Counted from the stretch's first letter, positions 24,901 to 31,953 are shown. The stretch is DNA of 31,970 nt from Sperchopsis tessellata (GCA_033557685.1 JAWQRN010000297.1:1-31970), one strand, 5' to 3'. Numbers and translations: made by a program. The notes: generated by a model not told the origin, from the letters alone.

Positions 24901-25547
24901 GTATATAAGTAGTAGATTTCATCTCTGATCCTAATTAGTGCTCTTTTTTTCTTTTTTGCACGGATTGTCGTAACACATACAACAATGATTATGACCGATT
25001 TGGTAATGGTCTTCTTCTTTTCTTTCTCAGAGCTCACATGAAAGCTAAGCATAAAGTCCAAAACCTGAAAATCATTCCTCTAGATGCAGCGAAAGCAGAC
25101 CCGGATAAAGACACCTTTGTGATGAGGCCTGTCTTAAAAAGGAAGTCTGTAGATGTTCAATCAGGAAATTCCAAGGAAAACGGAGGACCGGAGGAATTGA
25201 AGAATGCCTCTATGAAGACCACTTTCTTACCATCAGAAATAGATAAACTCCCGATACAATCCATTTATTCTCATGAAGTCCACTGCGCCCTCTGCGAGTA
25301 CAAGTCAAAAGTCAAACTGAACATGATCAAACACTTTCAATTACACCTGAATAACAAGTTGGTATCTGTCAGTGCTCCAGTCAACCCAGTGCCTTGTTTG
25401 GATAAAAACGAGAAGATGTTCGATAAGATGACCAATTTGGCTGCTAGTTCGCATCTTGTCAATGGAAGGATGGGTGGCAAAGTAGATAAATTGACAAAGG
25501 AGGAAGAGGCTCAGTGTCCACAGTTTATTCCATCCAATAGACGGTAA
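3813..25547 (+). CDS. Giant multi-C2H2 zinc-finger protein, nine coding exons (whole-gene entry)
   Basis: Joining 3813-3973, 4594-4654, 4711-5141, 7285-14548, 15002-15704, 15766-16046, 21912-22219, 22409-22936 and 25031-25543 gives one open frame of 3416 codons plus two bases. Finishing with CGG TAA gives 3417 residues. The first 75 residues look like an amphipathic helical module. Residues of about 220-1900 are disordered and rich in Lys, Glu, Ser, Arg and Asn. From about 1909 on there are about 16 C2H2 or C2H2-like fingers, separated by acidic linkers. Basic stretches such as GRKKRAG near 12105 and KKKKKPGK suggest nuclear import. Known for the family: C2H2 arrays bind DNA, RNA or proteins. 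Inferred: a chromatin, transcription or RNA-processing factor. I do not recognise an orthologue. The start is the first ATG after a strong 3' splice site (AG at 3794-3795), with context AAAATGG, so a non-coding 5' exon should lie upstream. Confidence 0.87.
3974..4593. other. Intron 1 of the zinc-finger gene
   Basis: A 620-bp intron, GTAATT...TTTACAG, strongly AT-rich, with no other feature seen. Confidence 0.75.
4594..4654 (+). CDS. Zinc-finger gene exon 2
   Basis: A 61-nt exon between TTCTTTACAG and GTAAGT. It completes the split Arg54 codon and adds residues 55-74 (FKIETLNKCEEVILKLQAKV), continuing the amphipathic helix of exon 1. It ends in phase 0. It is too short to be found by ORF length; it is supported by both splice sites and by frame continuity on each side. 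Confidence 0.82.
4711..5141 (+). CDS. Zinc-finger gene exon 3: Pro/Asn/Ser-rich linker
   Basis: Starts after TTTCACTCAG in phase 0 and ends ATAAG|GTAAGT with two bases left over. It encodes residues 75-217, low in hydrophobics. It holds a doubled PPNPYPIAKP/PPNPYPIARN motif at about 4910-4965 (a small in-frame tandem duplication) and SP dipeptides that could be phosphorylation sites. A short Leu/Ala-rich helix (VVDALQIMNVLKLSAARAK) follows. Confidence 0.85.
5270..5800. repeat. Diverged tandem repeat in intron 3
   Basis: About five imperfect copies of a module, with anchors near 5288, 5402, 5524, 5603 and 5733. Each reads roughly TCTTCAAAAC...AAG(A/G)CT..TCCTTCAAATGTTCATCATGTTCATT; most are followed by TACAA(T/C)GTTCTGAATC. 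Spacing varies from about 80 to 130 bp, as in an old minisatellite with deletions. Confidence 0.55.
6100..7250 (+). mobile_element. Broken Jockey/CR1-like LINE in intron 3
   Basis: Plus-strand pieces of a reverse transcriptase: INTIIFADDTIAIS at 6102-6146 (catalytic FADD); ALCDLSNAFDTVSH at about 6373-6412; a decayed VPQGSLLG (Gln codon now TAG) at 6547-6576; and a C-terminal stretch at 6895-7090 (NHVPARIKDKPLDGF, then KKMLLALCKNV). FADD precedes the SNAFD block, which is the wrong order, so the copy is rearranged or two copies overlap. The 3' tail near 7225-7250 has TTGAATCTTAATTGA, like the short-repeat tails of such LINEs. Confidence 0.6.
7285..14548 (+). CDS. Zinc-finger gene exon 4: 7.26-kb exon, disordered repeats then six fingers
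   Basis: The exon runs from a CAGCAG tandem acceptor to CACAG|GTTAGT and encodes residues 218-2639 without a stop. In order: a Ser/Pro-rich lead; a Lys/Glu block at about 429-540; an Asn/Pro/Gln-rich stretch; MRDMNP repeats at about 991-1086; an Arg/Asp/Ser-rich part; 8-residue AKEEKTKT repeats at 10712-10879; Lys/Glu/Asp tracts; and an acidic run just before the first finger. Fingers begin at Cys1909 (spacing short, x9), Cys1976, Cys2006 and Cys2056. After a long acidic linker come Cys2515 (C-x4-C) and an irregular CEIC pair soon after. RDPR(L/V)-type motifs recur near residues 396, 960, 1082 and 1132. The lack of stops through such low-complexity DNA indicates selection on the protein. Confidence 0.92.
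14549..15001. other. Intron 4 of the zinc-finger gene
   Basis: 453 bp, GTTAGT...TTTTGCAG, AT-rich, with no other feature seen. Confidence 0.8.
15002..15704 (+). CDS. Zinc-finger gene exon 5: Pro/Ser linker and three C2H2 fingers
   Basis: Starts after TTTTTGCAG in phase 0 and ends GTCAG|GTACGT with one base left over; residues 2640-2873. A Pro/Ser/Ala-rich linker is followed by a basic segment and fingers at Cys2753 (C-x4-C-x12-H-x3-H), Cys2784 (C-x2-C-x11-H-x4-H) and Cys2811 (C-x2-C-x12-H-x4-H). The last Cys of the exon, Cys2870, starts a further Cys pair that is completed in exon 6, so the exons belong together. Confidence 0.9.
15766..16046 (+). CDS. Zinc-finger gene exon 6: finger pair after a 61-bp intron
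   Basis: Intron 5 is only 61 bp. The exon starts after TTCTTCCATAG, completes the split Gly2874 and ends CCTGAG|GTGAGT in phase 0; residues 2875-2967. Cys2870-x4-Cys2875-x12-His2888 looks like a finger that lacks its last ligand. Canonical fingers follow at Cys2901 (x2, x12, H-x3-H) and Cys2928 (x2, x12, H-x4-H). Confidence 0.9.
16445..16461. repeat. (TA)n microsatellite at the LINE 3' end
   Basis: A run of alternating T and A directly beyond the 3' end of the minus-strand RTE-like LINE; it may be that element's tail. Confidence 0.8.
16466..17520 (-). mobile_element. RTE-like LINE, 5'-truncated, reverse transcriptase and C-terminus
   Basis: On the minus strand, 17490 to 17290 reads EQAGFCEGY-type and then LPLCITFIDYSTAYDSINMW (palm, AFD motif altered to AYD). 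About 17230-17190 gives IPIGRGVRQG. About 17075-17030 gives DDIVIFSDNVEDLIQMLEN, and 16905-16740 gives DQYIYLGQIIKP and RRARLGWAAFSKLKY. The end, 16650-16470, gives TDERWNHMIQKWRP, RRRPKVRW and MWRNMGKDYVQS. This is the standard RT order. Several frameshifts and internal deletions; dead. It lies antisense in intron 6. Confidence 0.78.
17521..18004. other. Intron 6 spacer between two LINE copies
   Basis: At 17585-17540 the minus strand reads YASKTWTFKDS, like the YGSETWT block of LINE C-termini but placed upstream of the RT start of the neighbouring copy. It is either a rearranged part or another fragment. The remainder shows nothing I can name. Confidence 0.35.
18005..19107 (-). mobile_element. 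Jockey-like LINE, 5'-truncated, with A-rich tail
   Basis: On the minus strand, 19105-18845 reads ERALEDKLVSSTVFLDVAQAF and KVWHHGLIHKLNK to VPQGS. A deletion of about 40 bases follows, and then EGVTIATFADDTALLTVG (catalytic FADD). Further down come IIKPTWLYDIQLWG and DAPWYVRNSDLHRDL, and the end reads RRLKRTKPFELV with a stop near 18196. An A-rich tail follows at about 18009-18020. This matches Jockey-clade ORF2 C-termini. Frameshifts and the deletion show that it is inactive. It lies antisense in intron 6. Confidence 0.78.
19108..21245. other. Intron 6, no gene recognised
   Basis: AT-rich sequence. Two similar stretches, 20705-20765 and 20945-21000 (GTGACGT(A/C)ACAACTTTACA), are about 240 bp apart. 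Short frames at 19412-19663 (minus) and 20690-20875 (plus) look like chance. Confidence 0.4.
21250..21640 (-). mobile_element. Possible LINE C-terminal remnant
   Basis: Minus-strand pieces such as VVPTLECMVGNHT, DRVRNSWVLKECT and SRQARSGRNRM follow the order of the YGSETW...RCGVT...GRPR stretch at the end of many LINE proteins, but with many stops and frame changes. Weak call. Confidence 0.28.
21912..22219 (+). CDS. Zinc-finger gene exon 7: acidic linker
   Basis: Starts after TTTATTTTCAG in phase 0 (SDWTKHDLTDDKIFEHLVK) and ends AATTC|GTAAGT with two bases left over; residues 2968-3069. It has no finger. The first third looks folded (aromatic and Leu/Ile residues); the rest is Ser/Thr/Glu-rich. 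Reading through the donor meets TAA at once. Its membership in the gene rests on matching phases with exons 6 and 8. Confidence 0.82.
22285..22303. repeat. (AT)n microsatellite in intron 7
   Basis: Alternating A and T within the 189-bp intron 7 (22220-22408). Confidence 0.85.
22409..22936 (+). CDS. Zinc-finger gene exon 8: acidic segment, two fingers and half of a third
   Basis: Starts after TTTTTCTAAAG, completes Ser3070, and ends AGTAAA|GTAAGT with two bases left over; residues 3071-3245. An Asp/Glu/Ser-rich lead precedes fingers at Cys3173 (C-x2-C-x12-H-x3-C, a C2HC variant) and Cys3205 (canonical). A third, at Cys3232, has CSLC and the middle of the finger here, while its two His ligands are in exon 9. 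Confidence 0.9.
23211..23384 (+). mobile_element. Possible hAT-like transposase fragment in intron 8
   Basis: Fifty-seven codons are open and end at TAA, reading LLKSRWQAKVHSTIDNIVEI. The LKxxxxxRW.A...A...I pattern resembles the TRW block of hAT-type transposases. No catalytic residues or ends are seen. It could also be a chance frame. Confidence 0.28.
23885..24380 (-). mobile_element. Transposase remnant with DUF4817-like N-terminus (mariner-related)
   Basis: The minus strand from 24372 reads LGSVNTEKGMGRPSLSEDTK followed by IDVVVEMVVNPT, the helix-turn-helix lead of DUF4817-type proteins. Near 24000-23880 it reads WIGHCGFIKWPACSPD, then a stop, then PLDFFLLGYLKSKM, the WPxRSPDLTPLDFFLWGYLKS block of the same proteins. 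Most of the catalytic core between them is deleted or scrambled. Dead copy inside intron 8. Confidence 0.68.
25031..25547 (+). CDS. Zinc-finger gene exon 9: end of split finger, one more finger, possible C-terminus
   Basis: Starts after TCTTTCTCAG and completes Lys3246. His3248 and His3253 give the finger begun in exon 8 perfect C-x2-C-x12-H-x4-H spacing. A further finger starts at Cys3331 (CALC, x12, H-x3-H). The frame reaches SNRR and then TAA at 25545-25547, but AGACG|GTAAGT at 25543/25544 is a perfect donor. The protein may therefore end here, or the exon may be spliced to one I could not find, possibly outside the window. Confidence 0.85.
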
Positions 25548-25712
25548 GTTTAAACTTACTTAGAATTATTAAAAAGGACCTTAAATATTTGAAGAAATGT
25601 TCCCCCTACACACCTGCTTGAATTCATGGGTAAATGTTAAAATTAACAACCATTATCCATTCTAACCTCAACCATGCAAACATCTGATGGAGGAAGATTA
25701 GTAGCAATCTTA

Positions 25713-26092
25713 TTTTCTGGGAGATAACTGTGTGTTGGCTATTGTTTTTGCCAACAATTCGTCCACCGTTGCAAGGGACATTATCAAGACATGTTGCTTT
25801 TAAAAGTACTAATTATAGATTACTATGTAGCTCGGAAAAGTGCTAAGTATAGACTGACATGTAGCTTTCAGCAGTGCTAGTCAAAGAGTAATTTATTTAT
25901 TTTATTTTATTTATTCTATGACTAACAGTTCAGAGAGATTTACGCCAGTCTATATTAAACACCTTTGAGAGCTGTTCGGCACCTGCATCTAGCACTTTTA
26001 AGAGCTAAGTGTCTTGACAATGTACCCTGCAGCAGTGGACGAAAAGTTGGAAAAATGAAAAGCCAACAAACTGTTATTTCCCGGAAATCCTG
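25713..26092. mobile_element. Foldback / long-TIR element
   Basis: About 115 bp at 25713-25830 (TTTTCTGGGAGATAACTG... TTCGTCCACCGTTGCA... CTTTTAAAAGTACTA) reappears inverted at about 25985-26092 with roughly 80 percent identity by eye. The centre contains a TTTAT-rich run and no coding sequence. Target duplication not resolved. It lies just before the mariner remnant and could be related to it. Confidence 0.58.
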
Positions 26093-26129
26093 AAGATATT
26101 TACAGTAGCCTGTTGTGTATGGGGAAGAT

Positions 26130-26845
26130 ACACCATCTTATTTTTAAGTGAAATGTTGGTCTAAACTCTTAAATGGACTCTTAGAGACATCATACAAAAA
26201 GTTGAAAATTTATTATAGCATTAACATCAGCGAATAATGATCTTTGTTCTTGCTGGGTTGTGAATATCAGAAACAAGAGTGTAGACAGTTTTGCATGATT
26301 TAGGCAAGGAATAGTTATTTGCATGGTGGATTCCCAGATTGTTTTCATCTGACAAAATTATTATGAATTATTACCAAGAATGAGATTTGAGCATATCACT
26401 GGGATTCTTGCACTAAATAGGAATTAATTTTGTGGCTGCCAACCATCAAAAAGGATAACAAAAAAACTTTCAAACAATTTTCTGGGATGCCGAAGGAGTT
26501 TCATTTATCGAATATATGAGTTGATTATAAATGGAGCAGTGTATGCAAATATAATTCAAACTTTAAAAACTGCTTTGGAGGGAAATCATCTACATTCTAA
26601 TTGGGAAAATAATTTATTGCTGCTTGATAATTGACGGGAACATAATATGAATAAAACTCAGCTGATTATCAATGACTGCAGAGTTAAGGCGTTACTTTAC
26701 AACCTTGATCTATTTCTGCTACAGAATTTTTTTCAAATCCTGCTAAAAGCATCACAGAGGGTAAAATTTGCTTTCAGTCTTGATTTTGGAGCATTGTTTG
26801 AAAAGTTAAAGAGTTTTGTCTGAATAGAACTACTCCCATTATATT
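26130..26845 (+). mobile_element. Mariner-like transposase remnant
   Basis: Plus-strand pieces in shifting frames: WLPTIKKDNKKTFKQFSG, DAEGVSFIEYM, INGAVYANIIQTLKTALE, NNLLLLDN, REHNMNKTQL and LLKASQRVK. The order matches the DAEGV...TING.YY...L.DN.R.H...SDFF.FP.LK core of mariner proteins; the second catalytic Asp (LLLDN) is visible. Stops and frameshifts throughout. Confidence 0.62.
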
Positions 26846-26853
26846 AAAAAACT

Positions 26854-29262
26854 GGGTGTGTGACATAATCCTGACAGCCAATTTCCCGACGGCCAACTTC
26901 CCAACAGCTAAAATCCTAACAGACTAACTTCCCGACAAACCAAAATCCCAAAAACCAACTAACCTCTACAGATCAACATCCCAGAAAAATAAAATGTTAT
27001 ATATTATATATTGACGCGGTTTACAAGTTGTTAAAAACAAATTAACACCAATTTTTATAATTTTTTGTTTAATTAAACTTGATGTCTTTATTAATCATTT
27101 TCTTCATATACCCTTGATGGCTGTTGGGGTAAACTTGACGTACGGACTGTAAAACATTAGCAATACAGAGCAGACCATACTAACGGATCAGGAACTGGCT
27201 GCATCTAAAGCTTTTAAAACATTCCGGAAGTGTCGAATAAAGTTTGTTTCTTCCACCTGGGTCTGTATGGAGAACGATTCAAGCAAGTGAATTCAGTTTA
27301 ATGCTACGTCATTTGTTTGCTTTGGCATTTATTCCTGTAGATTAAATTCCAGAAACATTTAATGTTCTCAAGCCTTATTTGCCACCAGATGTTAGTGATG
27401 TGATTGAGTGGTTCAAAAACAATTACATTCATGGAAGAATAAGACATTATTTGCGAAATGGGACTGTTATTTGTGCCCTGCCACTATTCCCACCAAATTT
27501 GTGGTCTGTTTATGACTCCGTTCAATTAGGTGTTCCAAGCCCCCTCGAATAACCTCGAAGCTTGGCATAAGAGATGGGAGAATATAGCTGGAAGAGCACA
27601 CATTGGCGATTACAAATTCATTGAAGAATTTCAGAAAGAACACCAGCTCCTGGAGAGCTAATAAAGAACATAAAAAAGATAGGATTGAAGAAAGCACTTG
27701 GGCACAACCAAATCCCAAACATAATTCTCAAAAATATGAGCAGAAAGGCCATAGTTTACACCACAACCATATTTAATTCATGCCAGAGGTAAGGATACTT
27801 TCCAAACACCTGGAAACATGTACACATCTTAATGTTTCCTAAACCCTCTGATAAGTCTGCTGCCGACACTTTCAAAGCTATTTTAAAAGGCCACATTAAT
27901 CAGACTAATCAATGAATTGAACCGAAACATCACAATTCCTTCTTTCCAATTTGGATTCAGAGCAAAGCACTCTGCCAACCATCAACTTTTACTAGATCTA
28001 TCAAAGGCGGACTGGCGTACAAAATACTCAACATAAATCTTCCTACGTACCTGATGGCAACACTAACATCATCCTCCGAAATCGCACATTCCAAATCAGA
28101 ATAAACTCGAAACATTCCACAACACGACCCATTGAAGCAGGAGTCCCACAAGGGCCAGTACTGGGGCTGGTTTTATTCAATATCTTCATGAATGACATGC
28201 CACGGCTAGAGAACACGACAACGCTTGCTATGTACGCAGAACACACCGCATTTCTAACGCAAAAATTGTCTAGACAAAGCGGCATCAGAATTCCAACAAC
28301 AGGTACAAATATTATCAACACGGTTCAGACACTGGTGTATGAAGCTTAATAACTCTAAGTGCGAAAATATTTACAATCAGATATCCCGCAATGCCTCCCA
28401 ATATTAGAATCGATTAATTAGAAATCGAATGGAATCCAGCAGATAAAGTTGTAAAATACCTTGACGTGCATCTCGACAAACACTTGACTAGCGCAACTCT
28501 ATCCCATCATCAACCGAAACTCACCAACACTAGAAATTAACATCCACCATCTCCGAATTTATTTAAGGATCGCTGAGAAAATTCCATGAAAAGCTGTCAG
28601 AGTGCAGTCCACTACACCTTAGGAGAGCGAATGATACACACCAGGCTTAAGAGGACGCTTTCTCAAGACTGGGGGCACGATGAGCCGAACCCATTAAGGA
28701 TGTTAAATGATGCCACTTCTACTAGATCAATTTCATGCGTAACACCCAGTGTGTTGATCTGGAGAAAATTAACAAAAAAATAGAAAGAACAACAGCAAGT
28801 AGAAAATCAAGTGGAATGCATACTTCGCAGTGAACTCGCTCCCAAGCGCAAGAAGGTTGTGAATGATCATGACAATTGATCTGTAATGGACGTCCTTCGT
28901 GGTATTGCGCATAGTATTTTGATTTAAAATAAATACTTATATTTAATTTATGTATATATTATAATAATTATTATTGAATAAAGAATGTACAATGTAGTAC
29001 GTACTATGTTCTCTTGCAATTAAAAAAAAAACTTTAAACATTTTTATTTATGGATAATACAACTTTCATATGTTCTTGTTTTGGACAAACTGAATAAAAT
29101 CCAATTTGCAAGTTTCATTTCATCTAATTAAAGTATTTCAGTTTTTCGGGAATTTGGTCTGTCGTGAAATTGGTTTTTTCGGGATTTTGGTTTGTTGGGA
29201 AGTTAGTCTGTCGAGAATTTGGCCATCGGGAAAGTTTGCTGTTGGAGTTTTATCTGGCACCC
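26854..29262 (+). mobile_element. Mutator-like (MULE) element with repeat-built TIRs and 9-bp target duplication
   Basis: Both ends start GGGTG inward (26854-26858; inverted at 29258-29262). The flanks are TAAAAAACT (26845-26853) and TCAAAAACT (29263-29271), an 8-of-9 target duplication; 9 bp is typical of MULEs. The TIRs, about 130 bp (to about 26990 and from about 29135), consist of short iterations of CTTCCCGACAGACC-type units; both share GACAGACTAACTTCCC and AACAAACCAAAATCCC-like stretches. Inside, 27245-27642 reads HLGLYGERFKQVNS, RHLFALAFIPVD, IEWFKNNYIHGRIRHYL, ALPLFPPNLWSVYDSV and EEFQKEHQ, and 28782-28925 continues with KEQQQVENQVECIL and DVLRGIAHSI. I recall this C-terminal pattern from MULE-associated insect proteins. 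Frames are broken, and a LINE sits in the gene. Confidence 0.72.
27648..28781 (+). mobile_element. Jockey-like LINE inserted into the MULE
   Basis: AGAAAGAACACCAGC at 27633-27647 recurs as AGAAAGAACAACAGC at 28782-28796 (14 of 15), a LINE-type target duplication. The MULE frame stops at the first copy and resumes at the second. The insert reads KKIGLKKALGHNQIPNIILK, YFPNTWKHVHILMFPKP, GLAYKILNINLPTYL, then a decayed GVPQGxVLG region and a C-terminal GHDEPNPLRMLND, ending in AACAAAAAAAT. It is 5'-truncated, with many stops. The minus-strand frames at 27957-28321 are shadows of it. Confidence 0.75.
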
Positions 29263-29271
29263 TCAAAAACT

Positions 29272-29680
29272 TTCTACTGCGAGGCTGTTTTTTTTGTAAC
29301 TGTTGAAGTGAAATGTAAAAAATAAAACAAAATATCTACCCTTGCAGGTTTAGGATAAATATATTATAATCAGTAGAAAAACAAGATTTTATGCTATAAA
29401 TACACAATTTTTTTAAAAATATTACGGGCCGTACAGCTTTTAAGATCTAAAGCATTAGATTTTGTCTACTTTTTTAACATCTTTTTATACTTTTCCGAAT
29501 TTCAATATCGAAGTGACAATATCGTTTCTGTGTTGTATTTGCATTATAAAACTAATTTTTTTTTTAAATGTGAATAGTAGATGTCCATGACTAGGGCTTA
29601 GATCTTTAAACTTCATCTGAGTAGACTGTTTCAGAGGATCAGAATTTTCATAGCTATTATGTCTTTCTTGTACTGTATCA
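29272..29680. other. Spacer between MULE and minus-strand gene
   Basis: AT-rich. It should hold the 3'UTR of the minus-strand gene; no clear AATAAA was found on that strand close to the stop codon. Confidence 0.4.
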
Positions 29681-30917
29681 TTATTTGCAAATATTTATAA
29701 CTTCTTGTTCTTCTTCATTTGACAAATCTAGAAAACTAAAATATTCCTGTAAATTTTCTAAACCTGTGTTGTGCAATATTTGGCAGTATTCCTTGGTAGA
29801 TCGAGTACTGTAAAGCACTTGTTTCTTGTATTTCATAAAATATTCACTTTTTGCCATTGTTCTAATCAGCAACTCAGCATCATTTGTCTTTTGAATGTAA
29901 AGATAGAGTAACATTGTTAAGATTATAGTATTAGAGTTTGGGTCTGGTTCCTGAGTTAGGAAGTTGGATGTAGACTTATTCCAGATACTAAAAAAAAGAT
30001 TATATACCTTTGGAAAACCCCAGCTATATGGGAAATCAAATAAGATAGTGTAACATTTCCATAGCAGTTTATGCTCCGAAATACATTGCCTTTCTGCCAA
30101 TACCTCCAGTGCCAATTCATAAACATTTTGCCATGGATAAAGAGCTAGTAAAGTATCCATCATTGTATGGTCGTAATCCGAATACAGCATTTCTTCAAAT
30201 TCCTCATCGTCAAATTTCGTCAACATAAAGAGCACACTTTCGGCCATATCAACTGGAGATAGCGGAACATATTTGACTGGTTTATGAAAACTATCGACTC
30301 TTTGACTGCTGGTCAACTTATTCCAAAAGTATTTCACCCCAAATATGTTACCTTTATGTAACGATGTTTTGAACAGGTAGCTGAAAGGTCTTTGGTGTTT
30401 TTGTCGGAAGTAGCGTTGCCAATATTCTAGATCTACTTTTTCATCATTGGAAAATTGGGATAGGGGCATTTTTCCATAGTCGCTCTTCCAGTTTTTCATG
30501 AGGTAATCCTCCAGATATAGCCTACAAGCACAAGCAATCCTTTTTTCTTCTGTCATCCTGTGTTGATTTTGAAGGAATGTATTGACTTTATCAATTCTTC
30601 CATGCGGAGTCCAAACAAGGTATTTGGTTGGTAAAGATCTTAAGTTAGCGAATGACATAAACCAAGCTTTTAGTTCAAAGCACATTAATTTTAGAATCAT
30701 CAGCATTTCCAGTTTAATGTTGTACGGAATGTATGTGGTGTCAAATAATAAATCAAAATATTCCTCGATGAATGCTTTATCTTCAAATAGTCTTTTTTCT
30801 GTAGTGCTTTCGGCAACTTTAGTAAGCATAGTGGCTACAATTTTCACCACGGATATCTTTTTTAGAGTGGCAAATGGTGGAATATAGTCTCTAAATGGGT
30901 TCATTTGAGGGTTTGAT
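29681..30917 (-). CDS. Unidentified protein, large terminal exon
   Basis: An uninterrupted minus-strand frame of 407 codons starts at ATG 30904-30902 (MNPFRDYIPPFATLKK) and ends at 29681. Just upstream is a good 3' splice site (TTTCTTTGTTACAG, exon from 30917), in frame with the ATG through SNPQ, so the coding part may start in an earlier exon. The protein is rich in Leu, Tyr, Phe and Trp with regular helices and no low complexity. It has no signal peptide, no clear membrane segment and no motif I recognise; it resembles a soluble all-helical repeat fold. It lies tail-to-tail with the zinc-finger gene. The intact frame amid decayed transposons suggests a real host gene. An incomplete first exon or a recent pseudogene cannot be excluded. 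Confidence 0.62.
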
Positions 30918-31343
30918 CTGTAACAAAGAAAACTCTTTAAATTTTGTATTGGGACTAAATTAAATCAATATTAAAATTGGGACCACCATATTTTAAATTA
31001 TCCTGGATCATAATGATGAAATATGATAAAAATAATAAAAATTCTCTATTCGATCAAAATTCGATACAAATATAAGTATAAATACAAACAACAAATAATT
31101 GTGATGATATCGTCAATAAGATATCTCACTCTTATGAGTTTTTAATAACAAGAGACTAGATTGTATCCACCAATGCAAAATGACGTTTCTTCATCTAAAG
31201 TTAACTAGGCTCCGAAAGGCAAAGGACGTCTGGAAAAATGCTTTTTCCCAAAATACACCACAAATTCTAGTGTCTTATTCTTAAGACTGGATATTCTGGT
31301 GAAAAACACCAATTTTTCCTTGGTTTTGTTTGAAAGTGATTTG

Positions 31344-31658
31344 CTAGGGGTCCTGTTCAGAAGTACATATTAAAAAATGATTAATTACAACACTTTTGGA
31401 CCAAAACGCATATGAAAACTGGTCAATCTGCTTTTTATAAAATCCTCTAATAATTTTGCCTGGATGAAGGGTACCGCAGCTGCAATCTGGTACTTGTTGG
31501 ATTTCATCTTTGATGCTTGTGAGGAACGTTGGCAGTGTCAGCTCACGGGATTTTGCTAGGTAAATGGTATTTAGATGGCAGGCAGCATCGAATTGCAGAT
31601 CAGACAAGTAGCTCTCGAACATTGATAAGAAGAGTAGCGAAGTTTTCCATATTGGGCC
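31344..31658 (-). CDS. Possible upstream exon of the minus-strand gene
   Basis: An open frame of 104 codons runs on the minus strand from an AAACAG acceptor (exon from 31658, with a stop in frame just upstream) through ATG 31622-31620 (MFESYLSDLQFDAACHL) to TAG at 31344. The composition (Leu/Phe/Tyr-rich, a CSCG motif, KKQIDQFSYAFW) resembles the 29681-30917 exon. I could not find a donor whose phase matches that exon, and the acceptor has a poor pyrimidine tract. It may be an exon of the same gene with another small exon between, a separate small gene, or a decayed copy. Confidence 0.38.
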   Translation of the reverse strand, partial: GPIWKTSLLFLSMFESYLSDLQFDAACHLNTIYLAKSRELTLPTFLTSIKDEIQQVPDCSCGTLHPGKIIRGFYKKQIDQFSYAFWSKSVVINHFLICTSEQDP

Positions 31659-31769
31659 CTGTTTTTTTCGCTATTTAATACAAATATTTTTCTTATTTTT
31701 AAATGATTAATATACTACTTATGTAATAGCTTCTCTAGCTGGTAGTGTCAATGATACCTTTGTTTGGTT

Positions 31770-31904
31770 TAGCCTTTGTGTGGCAACTTTCTTAGATTTT
31801 ACAAAGGCCGTGAGAGAATATACTAAAATACCGAAATAAATAGTGACATGTATTTTGTGAGTTGTGGTGTGCCTCAAGGTTCTATCTTGGGTGTTTATCC
31901 CTAT

Positions 31905-31905
<1 letters not shown>
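31770..31905 (+). mobile_element. LINE reverse-transcriptase scrap
   Basis: The plus strand reads ATFLDFTKAV and, after a gap, MYFVSCGVPQGSILGV-like codons (31845-31895, with a frame change). The second is the CGVPQGSILGP motif between RT palm blocks; the first is the FLDFxKAFD block. The spacing is shortened, so the copy carries an internal deletion. Confidence 0.5.

Positions 31906-31907
<2 letters not shown>

Positions 31908-31953
<46 letters not shown>
31908..31953. repeat. (AT)n microsatellite, 46 bp
   Basis: Uninterrupted alternation of A and T directly after the LINE scrap. Length is prone to variation and assembly error. Confidence 0.92.

Noticed and set aside
27957..28321. Two overlapping minus-strand frames of 64 and 92 codons
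   Set aside because: Antisense to the Jockey-like LINE whose plus-strand motifs explain the sequence.
28586..28783. 65-codon plus-strand frame ending RKLTKK
   Set aside because: It is the C-terminal remnant of the LINE inserted in the MULE (GHDEPNP motif), not a separate gene.
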